Positions 42,168 to 49,062 of a stretch of 64,000 nt of DNA are shown here, in pieces. The DNA comes from Treponema saccharophilum DSM 2985. Its GTDB lineage: Bacteria; Spirochaetota; Spirochaetia; Treponematales; Treponemataceae. Position 1 is the first letter of the stretch. Every line of letters starts with the position of its first letter. The DNA is taken from assembly GCF_000255555.1 (NCBI RefSeq), contig NZ_AGRW01000054.1:186001-250000 (forward strand), given 5' to 3'. The notes beneath the pieces are model-generated. The model did no database searches. It was not told where the DNA came from and saw only the letters and a list, made by a program, of their open reading frames with translations. The position numbers were made by a program, and so were the translations under genes.

Positions 42168-44416
42168 TAGGCAAGCCCCAATTCTTTGAAAAGTTTCTTG
42201 TACGTCTCGAACTGCTCCGACTGCGCGAACTCCGCGATTTTTTCTTCCGGAAGGTTCTCGAGGAGCTGGTCCATGTACGATAGAACCGACTTTATCTCCG
42301 TCTTCAGGTCGCCGGGGATGCTTTCGCTCTTCTCTTCGCTCTCCTTGTCTCCGCCTGTCTCCCCGTTTTCCGAGAGTGCCGGGTCGGACGCGAGGTAGTC
42401 CATGTTTGATTCCGTGAGGGACTCCTCGATGGTCGGCTCAACCTCGTTGTAGTTGAAGCTGTCGTCCTCTCCGAACGTCTCCGTGTCCGCAGGTTCCTCG
42501 ACGATTCCGCCGTCGCCTTCGGAAACGTCCTCTCCGAACGTCTCCTCCGAGGCAGGCTCCTCTATAAGTCTTTCCCCGCTCGTCGCGTCGTCCTCGTCAG
42601 CGGGAATCTCAAGCTCGCCTTCGGGAAGCGGCTCGTCGTCCTCGATGGGATCGTCGAACGAGAAGTTGTCGAGGTTTATGTCCTCGTCCATCTCGTCGTC
42701 GGAGCCGATTATGTCGGAGAACTCCGACGAGCCCGAGCCCTCTACGAGGATGTCGTCGACTTTCGCGCCTTCGCTTTCTCCGTCAAGAGCCGTTTCTGCT
42801 ATGTCGTCGAGCGCCGGCTCCTCGCTGTTTTCGCTTTCCGATTCTTCCGGAACCGTTTCGCCGGCGTCCTCCTCGCTCTCGTTGAGGACGGATTCGAGCG
42901 TGTCGTCCTCAATGGGCGGCTCGTTCTTTGCGGTTTCCTCTTCCGCTGTCTCCTCGTCCTCCGATTCCGTCACGTCCGTCGTGTTCAGGATGTTGTCGAG
43001 CTCGTCGAGGGACAGCGCTATCGTGTCGTCGTCATCGCTGTCGGAGTCCGAGAAGAATCCGCCCTGGCTCTGCGTTTCCGCCTCGTCGGACTTCTCCTCG
43101 GTTTCCGTCTCCGCCTCTGATTTTTCCGCGGGCGCTTTCTTGATTTTCTCGACGTCCTGCCTGAGGTTCGTTATGTCGTCCTTCAGGGACGTGAGCTGGC
43201 TCATAATCTGGCTGAGGATTGCGTCGGTCTTTGTCGATTCCGCCTTTTCCGAGGCGGACTGCGTTTCGGAATCCGTTTCCGTGTCCTCGACAGCGTCTTC
43301 CTTCGAAGGCTCTTCCTCGGCTTTCTCGTCGTCGTTCATGAGCGAGGCTGTCTCCTCGTCGAACGTGTCCGGAATCGAGAACTGGGAGTCGTCGTCGTCC
43401 CTGATGACGATTTCATCGTCATCCTGTTCTGTCTCCGCCTCCGGTTCGGTGCCGCTTGCCGCGGAATCTTTCGCTCCGGCTTCTTCCTGTGCGTTGTCGT
43501 TTATGCTTACCGTGTTTCCGTCCTCGTCCTCGACGGAATTCATTATCGAATCGACGTCGAACGTGTCGTCCGTTTCCTCGTCTCCGTCAGAATCCGCGAT
43601 TACGGGGTCGTCGAAGTCGTCGTCATCGGCGGTAACGCTCATGGTGCCGCTGCTCGGCTCCGTTTCCGAGCTGCTGTCGTCGAGCCCCTCGTCGGAGTCG
43701 CTGAACCCGAATTCGCTCAGGTCGACGTCCTCCGTTCCGTCTTCGCTCCGGGCTGTTTCCCCGGAGGCCGATTCTTCGATGTCCTGCTCGACGGCTTTTT
43801 CGGCTGACTCGTCGTCCATGAACATGTCGGTGACGTCGACGTCGCTCGTGTCGCCCGCGCCCTCGTCGGAGTCGCTGAACCCGAATTCGCTCAGGTCGAT
43901 ATTTTCCGTGCCAGCCTCGTCATCCTTCGGCTGCTCCGGTTCCGGCTGCCCGTCGTCGAACGTAAGGTTTATGTCCATCGTATCGTTGTCGGCTATGCCT
44001 TCCGTGTTGTCGGTGATTGTTATCTCCGAGCCTTCTGCCGCCGTGCCGTCGTCGTCGGCGCTTTCCTGCGGCTGCGCGTCCTCTTCGTCGTCCGATTCGT
44101 CGGTGAACCCGAATTCGTCGAGGGAAATCTCCTCCATTGAATCTGAATTGCCCTCCGGAGCGGCAGGATCGCCCGGCTCCTCTGTTATGTCGAGAGTGTT
44201 CGTGAGGGCGGCAAGCTCGTCGGTCGAAAGAGAAGAGTCCTCCGGGTCGTCGTCCCCGGCGTCAGGCGAATTCTGCTGCGTCGTCCCGAAGTCTATGTCA
44301 AAGTCCGGTGATTCTGCTGTCTCCTGCGTCTGTTCGTCACCCGAATCGGCTGAGCGCGGCGGCTTTTTCACCCAAACTCCGTAGCTGTCCAATTCATTTT
44401 TTTCGGAATCGCTCAT
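42167..44416 (-). CDS. Large acidic repeat protein (predicted disordered scaffold)
   Basis: The 749 residues are dominated by Glu, Asp and Ser and are probably disordered for most of their length. A short motif recurs: ISLDEFGFTD (97-106), IDLSEFGFSDSDEG (173-186), VDLSEFGFSDSDEG (231-244) and INLDNFSFDD (580-589). A second pair reads LSTDELAALTNTLD and LSLDELDNILNTTD. A predicted helix SQLTSLKDDITNLRQDVEKI lies mid-protein. A conserved-looking helical end (SVLSYMDQLLENLPEEKIAE, then KKLFKELGLA) could be a docking domain. GAGAGG precedes the ATG. It heads the five-gene operon. Function unknown. Confidence 0.8.
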   Translation of the reverse strand: MSDSEKNELDSYGVWVKKPPRSADSGDEQTQETAESPDFDIDFGTTQQNSPDAGDDDPEDSSLSTDELAALTNTLDITEEPGDPAAPEGNSDSMEEISLDEFGFTDESDDEEDAQPQESADDDGTAAEGSEITITDNTEGIADNDTMDINLTFDDGQPEPEQPKDDEAGTENIDLSEFGFSDSDEGAGDTSDVDVTDMFMDDESAEKAVEQDIEESASGETARSEDGTEDVDLSEFGFSDSDEGLDDSSSETEPSSGTMSVTADDDDFDDPVIADSDGDEETDDTFDVDSIMNSVEDEDGNTVSINDNAQEEAGAKDSAASGTEPEAETEQDDDEIVIRDDDDSQFSIPDTFDEETASLMNDDEKAEEEPSKEDAVEDTETDSETQSASEKAESTKTDAILSQIMSQLTSLKDDITNLRQDVEKIKKAPAEKSEAETETEEKSDEAETQSQGGFFSDSDSDDDDTIALSLDELDNILNTTDVTESEDEETAEEETAKNEPPIEDDTLESVLNESEEDAGETVPEESESENSEEPALDDIAETALDGESEGAKVDDILVEGSGSSEFSDIIGSDDEMDEDINLDNFSFDDPIEDDEPLPEGELEIPADEDDATSGERLIEEPASEETFGEDVSEGDGGIVEEPADTETFGEDDSFNYNEVEPTIEESLTESNMDYLASDPALSENGETGGDKESEEKSESIPGDLKTEIKSVLSYMDQLLENLPEEKIAEFAQSEQFETYKKLFKELGLA

Positions 44417-44658
44417 ATTTTCCTCTCTTTTTTTAAGTTCTGTTCAGATTTGGGGTGCAAATCATTTTTTTCTTTATCGGTAATCATAAATCAAAACTGT
44501 AGAGTTTTCACTAGTTTTGATTGGCGCGTTCTTCGCCGCTGCGCGCGCGGAAATTTCAGGCTGAAATTATTTTTGGGGATTCCGGATTTCCGGCATATAA
44601 TTCCCGCCCGCTTTTTCGATTGCAGAAATTCGGGCCTCGTGCCGATATTTTCTAAGTT

Positions 44659-45162
44659 ATGGTAAAAATGTTCAGAACTTTGGCGGCCGTCCTGGCCGGA
44701 ACCTTCATATATGTCCTTATTTCGTTTGCGTTCGGGCGTGACGGCTTGTGGGCCGACATGCAGCTCCGCGAGCAGAAGCGGCTGCTCAACTCGCGCACGG
44801 AGGAAATCCAGCGGATAAACAACAGCCTTGAGCTCGAGTACGTCGCCCTCAAGAAGGATCCCGACGTCATAGCGGCTTTCGCCCGCAAGCTCGGGTACGT
44901 ACGGCTCGGGGAGAAGATAGTCAGGATAAACGGGCTCGTTCCGGCGGAGCAGTTCTCGTTCGAGGCAGGCACGCCGCTCGTCATCGCCGAGCCTTTTTCC
45001 CTCCCGGAATGGTTCTGCAAAGTTTCCGGTTTCCTTATGTTTTTCGTCGTCTACTCATACCTCTGCCTTGAGGATATAAAAAGGAAGATTTGCGACCTGC
45101 GCGACATGAAGGCAGGGCGCCCGCACGGCAGAAGGTCAGGTGCAAAGGGGGCTTCGCTATGA
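44659..45162 (+). CDS. FtsB/DivIC-family septum formation initiator-like protein
   Basis: A small division protein of 167 residues: TM1 near the N terminus (TLAAVLAGTFIYVLISFAF), then a coiled coil (LREQKRLLNSRTEEIQRINN). The DivIC-type end of that coil reads LKKDPDVIAAFARKLGYVR (residues ~74-92). A second hydrophobic segment (VSGFLMFFVVYSYLCL) and a basic tail are unusual for the family. No Shine-Dalgarno sequence is present; TATTTT at 44646-44651 would start transcription at the ATG. It overlaps tsaC by 4 nt. The 242-bp gap upstream holds this putative promoter and the leader of the acidic-protein operon, nothing else recognised. Confidence 0.8.
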   Translation: MVKMFRTLAAVLAGTFIYVLISFAFGRDGLWADMQLREQKRLLNSRTEEIQRINNSLELEYVALKKDPDVIAAFARKLGYVRLGEKIVRINGLVPAEQFSFEAGTPLVIAEPFSLPEWFCKVSGFLMFFVVYSYLCLEDIKRKICDLRDMKAGRPHGRRSGAKGASL

Positions 45163-45746
45163 TTTGCAGGAAGAGCGACGAGGAGTCGGTGCAGATTGCA
45201 ATCGACTACATAAGGAGGGGGAAGGTTGTCGTCCTTCCCACCGATACCGTCTACGGTTTCTCTGGTATCGTTGACGGAAGGCATTATTCATACCGCACGG
45301 ACGAGAAAATCCGCGAGCTGAAGGGCAGGGGGGGCGAGAAGCCGTTCATCCAGCTTATCGCGCGCCCGAGCGACCTGAAGAAATATACGCGCGATGTCGT
45401 GCCGGACTCGATATTGTCGAAATGGCCCGGCCCTCTTACCGTCATTGTCCATACGTTCCTCGGCAAGGGGAGCCCCGACACGTTCACGACGACCGCTTTC
45501 CGCTGTCCCGGCGACGAATGGCTGCGGAAGGTCATAGCCGGTTGCGGCGCCCCGATTTATTCGACGAGCGTCAACAGGAGCGGCGAGCCGGTGCTCGACA
45601 ACATCGACCAGATAAAGCAGGAATTCAGGAACATCGATTTGATGGTTGACGACGGCGACAAGAAGGGCGGCGTTCCGTCTACGATTGTCAGGATTGAGGA
45701 GGACGGCGGAATCACCGTCGTCAGGCAGGGGCTCGTGAGGGTCTAG
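45159..45746 (+). CDS. tsaC: L-threonylcarbamoyladenylate synthase (Sua5/YrdC family)
   Basis: TsaC makes threonylcarbamoyl-AMP from threonine, bicarbonate and ATP, the first step of t6A37 tRNA modification. The 195 residues carry the YrdC fold signatures: GKVVVLPTDTVYGFSG, KPFIQLIARPSDL, WPGPLTVIV, FRCPGDEWLRKVI, STSVNRSGEP and PSTIVRI. The length is that of the short TsaC form without a Sua5 extension. AAAGGGGG precedes the ATG, which overlaps the divIC-like stop (ATGA). The 3' end overlaps the convergent gene by 4 nt. Confidence 0.93.
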   Translation: MICRKSDEESVQIAIDYIRRGKVVVLPTDTVYGFSGIVDGRHYSYRTDEKIRELKGRGGEKPFIQLIARPSDLKKYTRDVVPDSILSKWPGPLTVIVHTFLGKGSPDTFTTTAFRCPGDEWLRKVIAGCGAPIYSTSVNRSGEPVLDNIDQIKQEFRNIDLMVDDGDKKGGVPSTIVRIEEDGGITVVRQGLVRV

Positions 45747-46627
45747 CGTTTCTTCCAGACGGTCTCGGTCGTTCCTTCGGATGCTCCGTTCTCGTTTTTT
45801 GCGGGGAGGAGCGTTTTTTTTGTTCCGTGCAGCTCGCCGTCGGTTATGCGGAACGTCCAGACAATCGGATGGGCGGATGATGCTATGTTTAGCGCCACCT
45901 GCCTGGGCAGCTCCGGGAAGAAGGATGCGTTCGACTTCCCGACCTGAACGACCTCAAGCTCCTGCTCTCCGTCCGCGCCTTTTCCTTTTGCCGTTATCTT
46001 TATGTTCATCGTGGCGCCGTTCTTGTATATGATGAAGCCGCGTCCGCCCCTGAGCACGATAATCTTGTCCGTGTACGGTTCCCCGAACCATGTCCCCGCG
46101 AGCGACTCGATGTCTATGTTTCCCTCGAATATCTTCGGCTCGCGCGGCGGTGAAGGAATCTTGTCCTGCTCGGCGTCGTCCTGCTGCCTGAAGTCGGACA
46201 GTACGCTTTCGATGCAAAGCCTGGCGCTGGCGAGAATCTTGTAGTAGGAGTCGAACGATTCCGTCTTCGTGTGCGTTATGTTCAGCTCCGTGTCTATCGC
46301 GTTGAACTTGCAGTTCCACACCTTTGTTGAATTAGAGACGCCTTCCTCTATCTCCGTGTAGAATGCTATCTTCGCCCCCGAACCCGCGATTATCGGGACG
46401 GAAAGCGATGCGCCGCTCGTGCTCGGCCGACGATCCTCCACCGCAATGTAGTCGATAGTCTTCATCTGCGAGAGGAAGATGTCCTGCGCCATCTTGAGCA
46501 TGTTGAGGTCGGATGATTTTGAGACGACGCCGTAATAATCCACCGAAACCTGCTTCGGGGCGGCTCCCGCGATTCCGGGGAGCATCGAGAGTATTATGGC
46601 TGCAAATCTTTTCGTTAGCCTGTTCAT
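45743..46627 (-). CDS. Exported protein of unknown function
   Basis: The 294 residues begin with a signal peptide (RFAAIILSMLPGIAGA, cleavage probably after GAGA-type A22). The N-terminal half has a pattern like CsgG/FlgO-type or treponemal periplasmic proteins (VVSKSSDLNMLKMAQDIFLS, YIAVEDRRPS). The C-terminal half is a small beta domain (LAGTWFGEPYTDKIIVLRGG, ELHGTKKTLL). AGGAAAGG precedes the ATG. No enzyme motif is visible. It is probably transcribed with smpB, which ends 32 nt upstream. Confidence 0.7.
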   Translation of the reverse strand: MNRLTKRFAAIILSMLPGIAGAAPKQVSVDYYGVVSKSSDLNMLKMAQDIFLSQMKTIDYIAVEDRRPSTSGASLSVPIIAGSGAKIAFYTEIEEGVSNSTKVWNCKFNAIDTELNITHTKTESFDSYYKILASARLCIESVLSDFRQQDDAEQDKIPSPPREPKIFEGNIDIESLAGTWFGEPYTDKIIVLRGGRGFIIYKNGATMNIKITAKGKGADGEQELEVVQVGKSNASFFPELPRQVALNIASSAHPIVWTFRITDGELHGTKKTLLPAKNENGASEGTTETVWKKR

Positions 46628-46659
46628 CGATGCGCCTTTCCTTTTTTGTAGGCCGCGGC

Positions 46660-47124
46660 TCAGCTGTTCAGGTCCTTCCTGAAGTCTCTCGACATTTCCC
46701 TGTCAAGGTCTCGCTGCTTTATGGTGTCCCTCTTGTCGTAGAGTTTCTTTCCTTTGCATACGCCGAGCGTAATCTTGACTCTGCCGTTCTTCAGGTATAT
46801 GTCGAGCGGGATGAGCGTGTATCCCTTCTCTTCGACCTTCCGCTGTAGCCGCTTTATCTCCTCCCTGTGCAGGAGAAGCTTCTTTTTCCTGTCCGGGTTG
46901 TGGTTGAATATGGAGGAGAACGAGTACTCTGCTATGTGCACGTTCCTGACCCAGACCTCTCCGTCAGTTATCTCGGCGAACGCATCCACCATAGATATGC
47001 TTCCGTTCTTCACCGATTTGACTTCGGTTCCTTCGAGCACGACACCGCATTCGTACGTGTCCTCCACGAAGTAGTTGAACCGCGCCTTTTTGTTCTGCGC
47101 TATGATTTTCGCGTTCTCTGACAT
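46660..47124 (-). CDS. smpB: SsrA-binding protein SmpB
   Basis: SmpB delivers tmRNA to stalled ribosomes for trans-translation. The 154 residues contain the family core: NKKARFNYFVEDTYECGVVL, LEGTEVKSVKNGS, IAEYSFSSIFNHNPDRKKKL, GYTLIPLDIYLKNGRVKITL, GVCKGKKLYDKRDTIKQRD. The length is normal. The ATG at 47124 is preferred to an upstream alternative because the family begins just before KIIAQNKKARF. There is no ribosome-binding site, and a TATACT -10 places the transcript start on the ATG itself. The tmRNA gene is not in the window. Confidence 0.96.
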   Translation of the reverse strand: MSENAKIIAQNKKARFNYFVEDTYECGVVLEGTEVKSVKNGSISMVDAFAEITDGEVWVRNVHIAEYSFSSIFNHNPDRKKKLLLHREEIKRLQRKVEEKGYTLIPLDIYLKNGRVKITLGVCKGKKLYDKRDTIKQRDLDREMSRDFRKDLNS

Positions 47125-47130
47125 GCTGAC

Positions 47131-47160
47131 AGTATAACGCCGAAAGAAGTTGCCTTGCAA
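47131..47160 (-). promoter_or_regulatory. smpB promoter (leaderless)
   Basis: Minus-strand TTGCAA (47155-47160) and TATACT (47131-47136) are 18 bp apart. The predicted start is base 47124, the A of the smpB ATG. The palindromic TTGCAA is shared with the divergent lepB promoter. Confidence 0.6.
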
Positions 47161-47183
47161 GTAACGTTCCTTGTTGGTATTCT
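47155..47183 (+). promoter_or_regulatory. lepB promoter (near-leaderless)
   Basis: Plus-strand TTGCAA (47155-47160) and TATTCT (47178-47183) are 17 bp apart. The predicted start, about 47190, is 3 nt before the lepB ATG, which has no Shine-Dalgarno sequence. Confidence 0.5.
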
Positions 47184-47192
47184 TCCATATCT

Positions 47193-47888
47193 ATGGACAC
47201 AAATATATACGCAATTTCATACAAGATGAGGCAGGAGCTCTACAGGCACGTGGCGAATGTCCTCAAGGTCGTCATGCTCTGCTTCCTTTCGATATCGCTT
47301 TTCATGACGTTCGTCCTTTATCCCGTCGTCAGCCGCTCGAATTCGATGGCGCCCGACATTACCGCGGGGAACGTCGAGTTCGTCGTTCCTTTCCTGAGGG
47401 TTCCGTCGCGCGGGGATGTCGTCCTTATCCAGACGAGGCCGACGGAGCGCCGCTCCATCGTGAAGCGGGCGGTGAACCAGATTTTCCTTTTCTTTACGGC
47501 GCGGCAGTGGTACCCGTTCGAGGAGAACCGCATGGGTGCGCAGCCCATGGTACGCCGCGTCATCGGAATGCCTGGCGACACAATTTACATCGACAAGTAC
47601 GTCGTCTACATAAAGCCGAAGGGGAAAAGCCATTTCCTCACGGAATTCGAGGTCGTCGACAAGAAATACAACGTCGACATCTCCTCGGCTCCGACGGGCT
47701 GGGACATAAATTTGGGCGCGAAATCGGGGACGAAGCAGATTGAGCTCGGCGAGGGCGAGTATTACGTCCTCGGCGACAACCGAATGGAATGCGCAGACTC
47801 GCGCCTCTGGGGGCCTGTCGGCAAGGCGAACATAAAGGGCAAGGTCGTCCTCCAGTATTTCCCGCTCAACCGCATGAAGCTCTTCTGA
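47193..47888 (+). CDS. lepB: Signal peptidase I
   Basis: A membrane serine protease that removes Sec signal peptides. The 231 residues have one TM segment (about 22-46), the catalytic serine S51 in SRSNSMAPD, and box E GDNRMECADSRLWGP. Box D is odd: the VRRVIGMPGDTI segment has Arg121 where the family has the catalytic Lys before R-x-x-G-x-PGD. A second IVKRAV segment puts K91 40 residues after S51, the same spacing as in SipS. Either K91 is the base and ~29 residues are inserted, or the base is Arg. hemW follows by 10 nt. Confidence 0.88.
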   Translation: MDTNIYAISYKMRQELYRHVANVLKVVMLCFLSISLFMTFVLYPVVSRSNSMAPDITAGNVEFVVPFLRVPSRGDVVLIQTRPTERRSIVKRAVNQIFLFFTARQWYPFEENRMGAQPMVRRVIGMPGDTIYIDKYVVYIKPKGKSHFLTEFEVVDKKYNVDISSAPTGWDINLGAKSGTKQIELGEGEYYVLGDNRMECADSRLWGPVGKANIKGKVVLQYFPLNRMKLF

Positions 47889-47898
47889 TTTTCGCGCG

Positions 47899-49062
47899 AT
47901 GGAATCGTCACTTTACATCCACATACCGTTCTGCCGGAAAAAATGCGACTACTGCGATTTTTTCAGCGTGCCGTGCCGCTTGGTGGGCGACGACTACATA
48001 AACGCCGTGCGCGCCGAAATAATGGACAGCGCGTCCCGGTTCGGCATCACCTCGTGGGGCACGGTATATGTCGGCGGCGGAACTCCGAGCCTCCTTTCCC
48101 CGATGCAGCTTTCGCGCCTTTTTGAGGGGATACGCGCGGCGGCTCCCCTTTCTTCCGGCTGCGAGGTCACGGTGGAGATGAATCCGGAGGGTGTCCGGGG
48201 CGATTTCGTTGCCGCGTGCTCGGAAATCGGCGTCAACAGGATTTCTCTCGGGATTCAGAGCCTCGACGACGGCGCGCTGAGGAGCGTGCATCGGGGATGT
48301 ATGGGGGAGACGGCGATTGGCGCTCTCTCTCTTCTGGAATCGTGCTGGGGCGGAAGCCTTTCCGTCGATTTTATAGCGGGGCTTCCGTCGCAGGGCACGG
48401 ATGAATTCGGCAGGCAGTTCGGGATTCTCCGCGATTTCAAGAAAATAAACCACGTGTCTCTCTATACGCTCACCGTTGAGGATGAGACGCCGCTCGGTCG
48501 TCTCGTCTCGTCCGGGGCCGTTGATTTTTCCCAGGATGATGCCGATTCGCTGTGGATGCTCGGGCGCGATGTGCTCGAGTCCGAGGGGTTCTTCCAGTAC
48601 GAGGTCTCGAATTTTGCTCGGAGGGGATGCGAGAGCCGGCACAACAGCGTCTACTGGCACTCCGGCGCGTATGTCGGGTGCGGGGCGGGGGCCAGCGGGA
48701 CGTGGTATTTTCCCGGGCGCGGGGAGCGGTGGACGAACCGCGCCGACATAGATTCGTACGTGCGGTACTGGCTCGGCGGAGGAGGCGAAGTCCCGCGCGA
48801 TATGGAAATCCTCGACATGCGCACGATGCAGTTCGAATTCCTCATGATGGGGTTCCGCCTCAGGGAGGGGATTTCCGCCGCCGAATTCTCGCGGAGGTTT
48901 CCGTCGGGGCTCTCGTCGTACCAATCGTCAGACGGAAGGCTTTTCGGCGACGTGTTTGCCGGATGGAAGGAGCGCGCCCTTGCGGGTGAGAGGAACGGCC
49001 GTCTTTTTCTGACCCGCGACGGGATTCTCCTTCTCAACAGGTTTCTTGAGGAACTTCTGTAA
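47899..49062 (+). CDS. hemW: HemW-type radical SAM protein (haem chaperone family)
   Basis: The 387 residues carry the radical SAM cluster motif C12-x3-C16-x2-C19 in IPFCRKKCDYCDFF. The CxxxCxxCxF spelling separates HemW from the oxidase HemN (CxxxCxxCxC). GGGTPSLL, TVEMNPEG, RISLGIQSLDDGAL and SLYTLTVEDETPL follow as in the family. HemW is thought to bind and deliver haem; whether this organism makes haem is not visible here. There is no clear ribosome-binding site, so translation may depend on lepB. The last 29 nt overlap the convergent kinase gene. Confidence 0.92.
   Translation: MESSLYIHIPFCRKKCDYCDFFSVPCRLVGDDYINAVRAEIMDSASRFGITSWGTVYVGGGTPSLLSPMQLSRLFEGIRAAAPLSSGCEVTVEMNPEGVRGDFVAACSEIGVNRISLGIQSLDDGALRSVHRGCMGETAIGALSLLESCWGGSLSVDFIAGLPSQGTDEFGRQFGILRDFKKINHVSLYTLTVEDETPLGRLVSSGAVDFSQDDADSLWMLGRDVLESEGFFQYEVSNFARRGCESRHNSVYWHSGAYVGCGAGASGTWYFPGRGERWTNRADIDSYVRYWLGGGGEVPRDMEILDMRTMQFEFLMMGFRLREGISAAEFSRRFPSGLSSYQSSDGRLFGDVFAGWKERALAGERNGRLFLTRDGILLLNRFLEELL

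Noticed and set aside
42453-44384. A 643-codon Ser-rich open frame on the plus strand
   Set aside because: It is the antisense of the acidic repeat protein; repeated Glu/Asp codons read backwards give Ser and Val codons without stops.
44641-44648. GCCGATAT before the divIC-like gene as a sigma-28 promoter
   Set aside because: No TAAA-type -35 occurs at 11-12 bp, and a division gene is an unlikely sigma-28 target. The overlapping TATTTT fits a leaderless sigma-70-type start better.
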